Program-made: the position numbers and the translations under genes | Origin: Amnibacterium flavum | GTDB taxonomy: Bacteria > Actinomycetota > Actinomycetes > Actinomycetales > Microbacteriaceae | Reading direction: 5' to 3' | NCBI RefSeq assembly: GCF_003097495.1 | Contig: NZ_QEOP01000002.1 | Span: forward strand, 992,001 to 1,056,000 | Length of the DNA stretch: 64,000 nucleotides | Shown: positions 59,694 to 64,000 of the stretch, piece after piece | Numbering within the stretch: position 1 is the stretch's first letter | Layout of the letters: every line of letters begins with the position of its first letter | Notes under the pieces: generated by a model | What the model was told of the DNA's origin: nothing | Database searches by the model: none | The model's input: the letters and a program-made list of their open reading frames with translations, nothing else

Positions 59694-59735
59694 GACCGCT
59701 CAGTTGTCCTCGGCCAGTACGGCGACTGAGCGGTC
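59694..59735. repeat. 10-bp inverted repeat upstream of the island
   Basis: GACCGCTCAG (59694-59703) and CTGAGCGGTC (59726-59735) are perfect inverted repeats with a 22-nt loop. It lies in a gene-free, AT-richer stretch 59624-59876 before the thymidylate-synthase-like gene. It may be a regulatory hairpin or element end. Confidence 0.5.
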
Positions 59736-59787
59736 AGTGCGCTGACCGACCGTTACAGCATCGGCGATTATCGCATGTCTTATGCCG

Positions 59788-59801
59788 ATGCCTGACGGCG
59801 C
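59788..59801. repeat. 14-bp direct repeat, left copy
   Basis: ATGCCTGACGGCGC occurs here and at 63690-63703, bracketing the block of four genes. It could be an attachment or target duplication; the right copy lies inside an IS3 remnant, so chance is not excluded. Confidence 0.35.
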
Positions 59802-59876
59802 TTTGACGGGCGTGTGTCGTGTGGGAGAGATAGCTTGTAGGACACAGGTCGTGAAGGTGACAAGGGGGTGGGTGAG

Positions 59877-60839
59877 GTGTCAACGACGCTCGAGGCTAAC
59901 ACCTTCGACGATCTCCTTCACCTGGTGTTTGACCGCCTCATCGCGGCCGGTCAGCGAATCAACCCGTCACGCGGTCCGGCGCTGGAGGAGACAGCGGTAT
60001 TGCTGCGACTGACCGACCCTCGGTCACGCCTCAGCCGTAGCGCCGGACGCTCCACGGTCGTCAGCGCGCTCGGTGAGCTGTGCTGGTACCTCCATGGAAG
60101 CGATGACGTAGCTCACGTTGCCTACTACGTCCCGCAGTACCGGCGGGAGGCGATCGACGGGCGGCTGCCTGGTGCCTACGGCCCTCGGCTGTTCGGTCCG
60201 GGCGGCAACGGACAGCTTGGTCGAGTGATCGAGATACTGAAGCAGAAGCCGGACAGTCGCCAAGCAGTGGTGCAGCTGTTCGACGCCGATGATCTGAGTC
60301 GGACGAAGGACGTGCCGTGCACCTGCACACTGCAGTTTTTACTTCGCGATGGTCGAGTGGAGCTAATCGTCCACATGCGTTCGAACGACGCCTTCCTCGG
60401 TTTGCCCCACGACCTGTTCGCGTTCACGATGTTCCAGGAACTCGTGGCCCGCAGCATCGGAGCGGAGCTTGGCGCATACACTCACTTCGTTGGCAGCCTG
60501 CACCTGTACGACGATCGCCGAGCGGAAGTTGACGCCTACCTCAGCGAAGGCTGGTTTGCTCAAGGCACGGCTGTCATGCCGCCGATGCCGGACGGCGACC
60601 CGTGGGCGGCAGTAGGTGTGATGCTCGAGGCGGAGCAGCGGATTCGGTTGGCTCCCGCAGAGGAGTATGAAGCCGAGGGGTTGGCGGAGGGCTATTGGGG
60701 CGATCTGGCCAAGGTGCTCGCTGCGTTCCGCCTGCGGAGGCGCCCGGAACGGCTCCCCGCCATCGCTGCGTCGCTCGCGAGTCCGTTTTACGGCATCTAT
60801 GTGACCGACCGAATCCACAAAGGGGGAGCGGCATCGTGA
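59877..60839 (+). CDS. Thymidylate-synthase-fold enzyme, probably a dCMP hydroxymethylase type
   Basis: A 320-residue protein of the thymidylate synthase/dCMP-hydroxymethylase superfamily (ThyA fold). Catalytic Cys148 is in DVPCTCTLQF, Arg168 and Asp171 in MRSNDAFLGLP, His209/Tyr211 in GSLHLYDD, and GELCWYLHG matches the Glu loop. In ThyA the loop reads LPFN; here it is LPHD with Asp179. The equivalent Asn-to-Asp change marks enzymes that accept dCMP (T4 gp42). So it likely adds a hydroxymethyl group to a pyrimidine nucleotide rather than making dTMP. The start is GTG 59877, or 59868. It overlaps the next gene by 4 bases. Confidence 0.8.
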   Translation: MSTTLEANTFDDLLHLVFDRLIAAGQRINPSRGPALEETAVLLRLTDPRSRLSRSAGRSTVVSALGELCWYLHGSDDVAHVAYYVPQYRREAIDGRLPGAYGPRLFGPGGNGQLGRVIEILKQKPDSRQAVVQLFDADDLSRTKDVPCTCTLQFLLRDGRVELIVHMRSNDAFLGLPHDLFAFTMFQELVARSIGAELGAYTHFVGSLHLYDDRRAEVDAYLSEGWFAQGTAVMPPMPDGDPWAAVGVMLEAEQRIRLAPAEEYEAEGLAEGYWGDLAKVLAAFRLRRRPERLPAIAASLASPFYGIYVTDRIHKGGAAS

Positions 60840-61762
60840 GGGCAAACTATGCGGACGCGGCTGCCAGGATTGGCGCGGGCCTTGCCGCCTACGAGGCAAC
60901 CAACGGCCCGCTACTAGGGATCGTCGCCGCTGAGGCGCGGGAGACCTTGATCGAGCAGATCATCGACTCGGAGCAGCGCGTGCGCTACTTTCAGCACCTC
61001 CAGGCCCGCGAGCTCGATCCTGCGAGCGCTGATCCGACAGGTGTGGCTTTCGACCCACTAAGAGCTGCGATCGTCCACCGTGACGCGGGAGATTACGACG
61101 AAGCAGTGTGGATGGTGTTTTTGTTCGTTCACTTCGGTCACCACCGGACCGCGGGTTGGCAATATGCCCGCGACGTCTACGGGCGACTTGGGGATGGTCA
61201 GCGATGGACGTGGGAGGAGACTGCCGGCGACCCGATCTCATTCCGGTTGTGGCTCGAGGCTCATCAGGACAAGATCCGGGCCGGCAACGGCCGGTTCGGT
61301 AACCACCGCAAGTACGAGAGCCTGGATGCGTGGTCGGATGGCGGGACCGGTACTGCTGTGCAGTCCTATGTCGAATGGGTGCTGGAGGCCGGCGGCGACC
61401 ACGAAGAGCGGTTCGCTGGCCTCGCCGAGCTGTCTCCGGAGGAGCGGTTCGATGCGCTGTTCCGGCAGTTGCGTGCCGTTCGGCGCTTCGGCAGAGTCGC
61501 CCGCTTCGACTATCTGACCACGCTGCAGAGGCTTGCGCTGCTGGAGGTTCGTCCTCCGCACTCCTACCTGGTGCCCAACGGCGGCCCGTTGTACGGGGCA
61601 TGCTTGCTCATCAACGGCGATCCTAATGTCGGTAGCGCGCGGGACATGCAGCGGACACTTCTGGCGATCGGAACCGTGGCGGGTATTGCGCCGGATGTGT
61701 TCGAGGACGCGGCCTGCAACTGGCAGAAGAGCCCTATGGTCTACGAGAGGTTTTCAGGGTGA
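60836..61762 (+). CDS. Alpha-glutamyl/putrescinyl thymine pyrophosphorylase clade 3-like protein
   Basis: A 308-residue protein starting at GTG 60836 inside the previous stop (GTGA). It has FVHFGHHRTAGWQYARDVYG near residue 97, FGNHRKYESLDAW near 154, and a helical C-terminal part with CNWQKSPMVYERF. I match it to the HhH-glycosylase-fold aGPT-Pplase3 family described from computational work on base hypermodification, whose members act with thymidylate-synthase-like enzymes. The match is from memory of the pattern, so function is probable not proven. Tight overlap with the synthase gene supports a joint pathway. It converges with the next gene by 29 bases. Confidence 0.6.
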   Translation: MRANYADAAARIGAGLAAYEATNGPLLGIVAAEARETLIEQIIDSEQRVRYFQHLQARELDPASADPTGVAFDPLRAAIVHRDAGDYDEAVWMVFLFVHFGHHRTAGWQYARDVYGRLGDGQRWTWEETAGDPISFRLWLEAHQDKIRAGNGRFGNHRKYESLDAWSDGGTGTAVQSYVEWVLEAGGDHEERFAGLAELSPEERFDALFRQLRAVRRFGRVARFDYLTTLQRLALLEVRPPHSYLVPNGGPLYGACLLINGDPNVGSARDMQRTLLAIGTVAGIAPDVFEDAACNWQKSPMVYERFSG

Positions 61763-62837
61763 CGCCGTCCCAGCGGTAGCGGCGCTTGAGCTGGTTGAGT
61801 TGGTGGTGCCCGATGATGCCCCTGTGCTGGAGCTGGCCGACGATTATCCCCGCGGCGATGCCGGCCTGAGAAGCAGCAGCGACAACAGCTCGCATGGTCG
61901 GACTGCTCGACCGCTCACTCGATAGAGCGGAGACGACCCCGTCAGCAAGCGTACGGGCGGCGAAGTCGTTGGCTTCGTGTTCTGCGTTGTCCTCTGACGG
62001 GCCGTCGAGATCGTCGAGTAAGGGCTCCTGCACATCGTGCAGCAGCAGGTGGCCAAGCTCGTGGAACAGCGAGAACCACAGGTGGTCATCGGCCAGGTGC
62101 CGCACGCTGAGGACGAGTGCGGCCCGGCCGGACCGGGTGCGGAACGCGGCGCCGCTGATCGGGCAGCCCTTCGGGGCGCGCACGATCACGGCTGCCACAC
62201 CCGCGGCTGCAAGGACCCTCTGTAGCTCGGGGATGAATCGCTCAGGGTTGGGCTGGCGGCTGAGGGCTCGTAGGGCTGGGATTGCGGCGCGTACGGCCGT
62301 GGGATCCCAGGCCTCAAGGGGTAGGGATTCGGCTTCAATCTCCGCCTGACGCAGCCAGGCCGCGACGGCCGCCTCATCAGACTCGAACGTTTCGGAAGCG
62401 CGATACCTCGCCTGCTCGACGGCCGCGCCGAAACGGCTATTCCAGTCGTCGGCGTCGACGACGTCAAAGAACGCCGAGCAGGCCGCGACGCGCTCGCGCC
62501 AGTCGCGGCCCAGAGGGCTGATCCAACCGAAGGCGGCCATTTGATCAAGCGGCATCCGCTGGAAGATCTCGTCCAAACCGAGAGCGTGGAGCCCCTCACG
62601 ATACCTCTGCTCTCGGGTCAACCAAAAGTCAGAGGAGCCGCCCAACGTCGCCGCGAGCTGGCCCGCGAGATCAGCGCCAATCTCGCGCTCACCGACGACG
62701 ATTCGCCGCACTTCGGGGTCGGGCAAATCGAGGCGATCGGCGAGATCCTCCACTGACCACAGGCGCCGTTGTAGCGCGGTCAGGATGGTTTCTCCGGGCG
62801 CGGAGACCCAGCGCGGCTCGAAGGAGATGTTCGTCAC
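61734..62837 (-). CDS. XRE HTH - ImmA/IrrE metallopeptidase protein (HigA-type antitoxin like)
   Basis: A 367-residue protein. N-terminal HTH (about 15-75: ALQRRLWSVEDLADRLDLPDPEVRRI) is of HigA type. The C-terminal ImmA/IrrE domain has the zinc motif HELGH at 259-263 and EHEANDFAARTL (Glu288). Such fusions act as antitoxins or cleave repressors. It overlaps the upstream gene by 4 bases (ATGA). Confidence 0.85.
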   Translation of the reverse strand: MTNISFEPRWVSAPGETILTALQRRLWSVEDLADRLDLPDPEVRRIVVGEREIGADLAGQLAATLGGSSDFWLTREQRYREGLHALGLDEIFQRMPLDQMAAFGWISPLGRDWRERVAACSAFFDVVDADDWNSRFGAAVEQARYRASETFESDEAAVAAWLRQAEIEAESLPLEAWDPTAVRAAIPALRALSRQPNPERFIPELQRVLAAAGVAAVIVRAPKGCPISGAAFRTRSGRAALVLSVRHLADDHLWFSLFHELGHLLLHDVQEPLLDDLDGPSEDNAEHEANDFAARTLADGVVSALSSERSSSPTMRAVVAAASQAGIAAGIIVGQLQHRGIIGHHQLNQLKRRYRWDGVTLKTSRRP

Positions 62838-63151
62838 GAGGCACCACCTATCTTCTTGATCGAGACTAGCTGGACGCGAGTGACCCTGGACAGATCGACT
62901 CGGTGATTCCCGACACGGACTCGCGCAGTGTCGACTAGGCAGGTGATCGTCACTCGCTCGCTGGCGTCGAACGTGACCGTGCCAGCCTCGTAGCCGAGGT
63001 CATAGAGGAAGCCGAGGTCCTCAAGGGAGGTGGCCGCAACGAGGTCCTCGAGGACCTGCTTGGCCGCCTCGACCTCACCCGCGTCCAAGGCGCCGGGAGA
63101 CGGCTCGGTCCAGTATGCACGCAATGTCGGAGACTGAAAGCTCAGCTCCAT
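62834..63151 (-). CDS. RelE/HigB-like toxin candidate
   Basis: A 105-residue protein, first in a two-gene operon followed by the HTH-ImmA gene, the usual higB-higA order. It reads MELSFQSPTLRAYW, with AAKQVLEDLVAATSLEDLGF and VTITCLVDTARVRVGNHRVD. Similarity to HigB is weak and rests mainly on context. Start is ATG 63151 with GGGGGTGG before; GTG 63157 is possible. Confidence 0.5.
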   Translation of the reverse strand: MELSFQSPTLRAYWTEPSPGALDAGEVEAAKQVLEDLVAATSLEDLGFLYDLGYEAGTVTFDASERVTITCLVDTARVRVGNHRVDLSRVTRVQLVSIKKIGGAS

Positions 63152-63217
63152 AACCACCCCCGCTCACCACGCAAACCGGCAACCTCGTGTGAGGCTTACA
63201 GGCCCCTGGCCGCGACC

Positions 63218-63800
63218 CTAGTGCGCACCGCTGGCCGGTGCGGTGTTCGACAGACTTGCGAAGCTCATCTTCGGACTCCCGTAGACGCCGAAGTTCTGCA
63301 CGTGCAGCCGGGCGATCTCGGGCACGGGCACATCATCACGCAGCTGTCGCGCGGACGGTGACCTGGTCACCGCGGCACGCTAGCCGCGTGAGGTGAAGAA
63401 TCCTCTCACTGCCGGTCGGAGAGCCTGGCAGATGAGCTCAGCCCCGAAACGATCCGATTTTCTGTAGAAACTGGATCATCCCGTTGACGGGTGATCGAGC
63501 TTCATCGCGAAAAAGGATCGCAGCCTCGAGTATCTCGTTCGCCTTCCACTACTCCGGGACCTTCCTTCTGCGTTCGCTCGATCTCCGCTGCCGCATCGGT
63601 CGTGAACCCCGGGTTGGCTCCCGCGCCGACCTCGTATCGGCGTTGGCAGGTCGCAGCGTCACCGGACTCATCCCCAGGAGCCCTGCCTCATGCCTGACGG
63701 CGCCCATCATCGTTGGATGCGACGGCCGCGTCTCCGCGAGCATCCGGAACACCCGCTCACGCATTTGCGGCGGATGTTTCCCGTTCGTGGTGTTCCATCC
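63218..63800 (-). mobile_element. Decayed IS3-family insertion sequence (orfA and start of orfB)
   Basis: On the minus strand from about 63790: GKHPPQMRERVFRMLAE, then after a frameshift YEVGAGANPGFTTDAAAEIE, then WKANEILEAAILFRDEARS and MIQFLQ, all matching IS3-type orfA. Further frames give GAELICQALRP and VPEIARLHVQNFGVYGSPKM, which match the start of orfB, followed by a stop at 63218. At least three frame changes are needed. The 3' part of orfB is missing. Bases 63801-64000 show no gene or terminal repeat I can define. Confidence 0.7.
63690..63703. repeat. 14-bp direct repeat, right copy
   Basis: ATGCCTGACGGCGC, identical to 59788-59801. It lies within the decayed orfA of the IS3 remnant. 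Confidence 0.35.
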
Positions 63801-64000
63801 CGGCCTGAAGAAAGGAATGAAAATCAGGTCGATTCAGAAGCGGATGGACGGACCGGTGCGCGTACGACGAGACCGAGCCTTATCCAGCTCAGGGGCATAT
63901 TCGGAGGGGCAAACACGGGGGAATTGCAGCGAAGACGACCCCGTCGGGGCCGCACGACAAGCTTACGAAAATGTGACCCTTCTCCATCTGGTCAGCCGCT

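Noticed and set aside
59868-60839. Housekeeping thymidylate synthase (thyA)
   Set aside because: The LPHD loop, PCTCTLQF instead of PCHxxxQF, and the coupled aGPT-like gene do not fit a housekeeping ThyA.
59099-64000. Intact prophage or integrative element
   Set aside because: No integrase, portal, capsid or tRNA attachment site is seen; only transposase and gene remnants and one short direct repeat.

Overview
The window is GC-rich chromosomal DNA from an actinobacterium, most likely Microbacteriaceae. That placement is my inference from base composition, from a -10 hexamer sitting 12 nt before many start codons (leaderless transcription), and from GTTGAGC...CGAAAC intergenic repeats. I see no rRNA, tRNA, CRISPR array or intact prophage. 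Nearly all genes are single or in short operons, with two long catabolic or transport blocks and a mobile-looking right end.

Layout. 1-24 kb is ordinary actinobacterial genome: a partial RecB-like nuclease, aldo/keto reductase, alpha/beta hydrolases, two family-2 glycosyltransferases, a DUF1295 membrane protein, a large lipoprotein, a PAP2-diacylglycerol kinase fusion inside inverted 58-bp repeats, a HhH-GPD repair protein, an orphan DarT-like ADP-ribosyltransferase, an ECF41 sigma factor with its SDR partner, an FAD oxidase and an SNF2 helicase. 24-35 kb is a catabolic locus: a PLP ammonia-lyase-like enzyme, two SDRs, a gamma-glutamyltransferase homologue, an M20 hydrolase, a GntR/FCD regulator, an amino-acid ABC importer, a flavin monooxygenase and a GlcG/HbpS-like protein. 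Its promoters carry AT-rich near-identical sites, so it looks like one regulon. 35-49 kb has reductases, a HAD hydrolase and an eight-gene peptide utilisation operon (M20 hydrolase, GntR, DppBCDF-type importer, alpha/beta hydrolase, binding protein) with start/stop overlaps. 49-59 kb has a NERD protein, a uracil/xanthine permease, a C26 amidotransferase, a LuxR response regulator, GlsB, an Abi-alpha-like gene lying between glsB and a decayed glsB copy, an ArsR-AHSA1 pair and an AraC regulator.

The right end (59.2-63.8 kb) is the most interesting part. A thymidylate-synthase-fold enzyme carrying the Asn-to-Asp change typical of dCMP hydroxymethylases overlaps by 4 bp a gene resembling the alpha-glutamyl/putrescinyl thymine pyrophosphorylase (clade 3) family. 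These face a HigB-like plus XRE-ImmA/IrrE pair. The block is bordered by a stop-interrupted pseudogene and a decayed IS3-family element. I infer a small base-modification or phage-defence type island.

Eleven intergenic repeat arrays follow genes. Their unit can fold into a short hairpin with tandem G.A pairs, and compensatory changes between copies support the stem.
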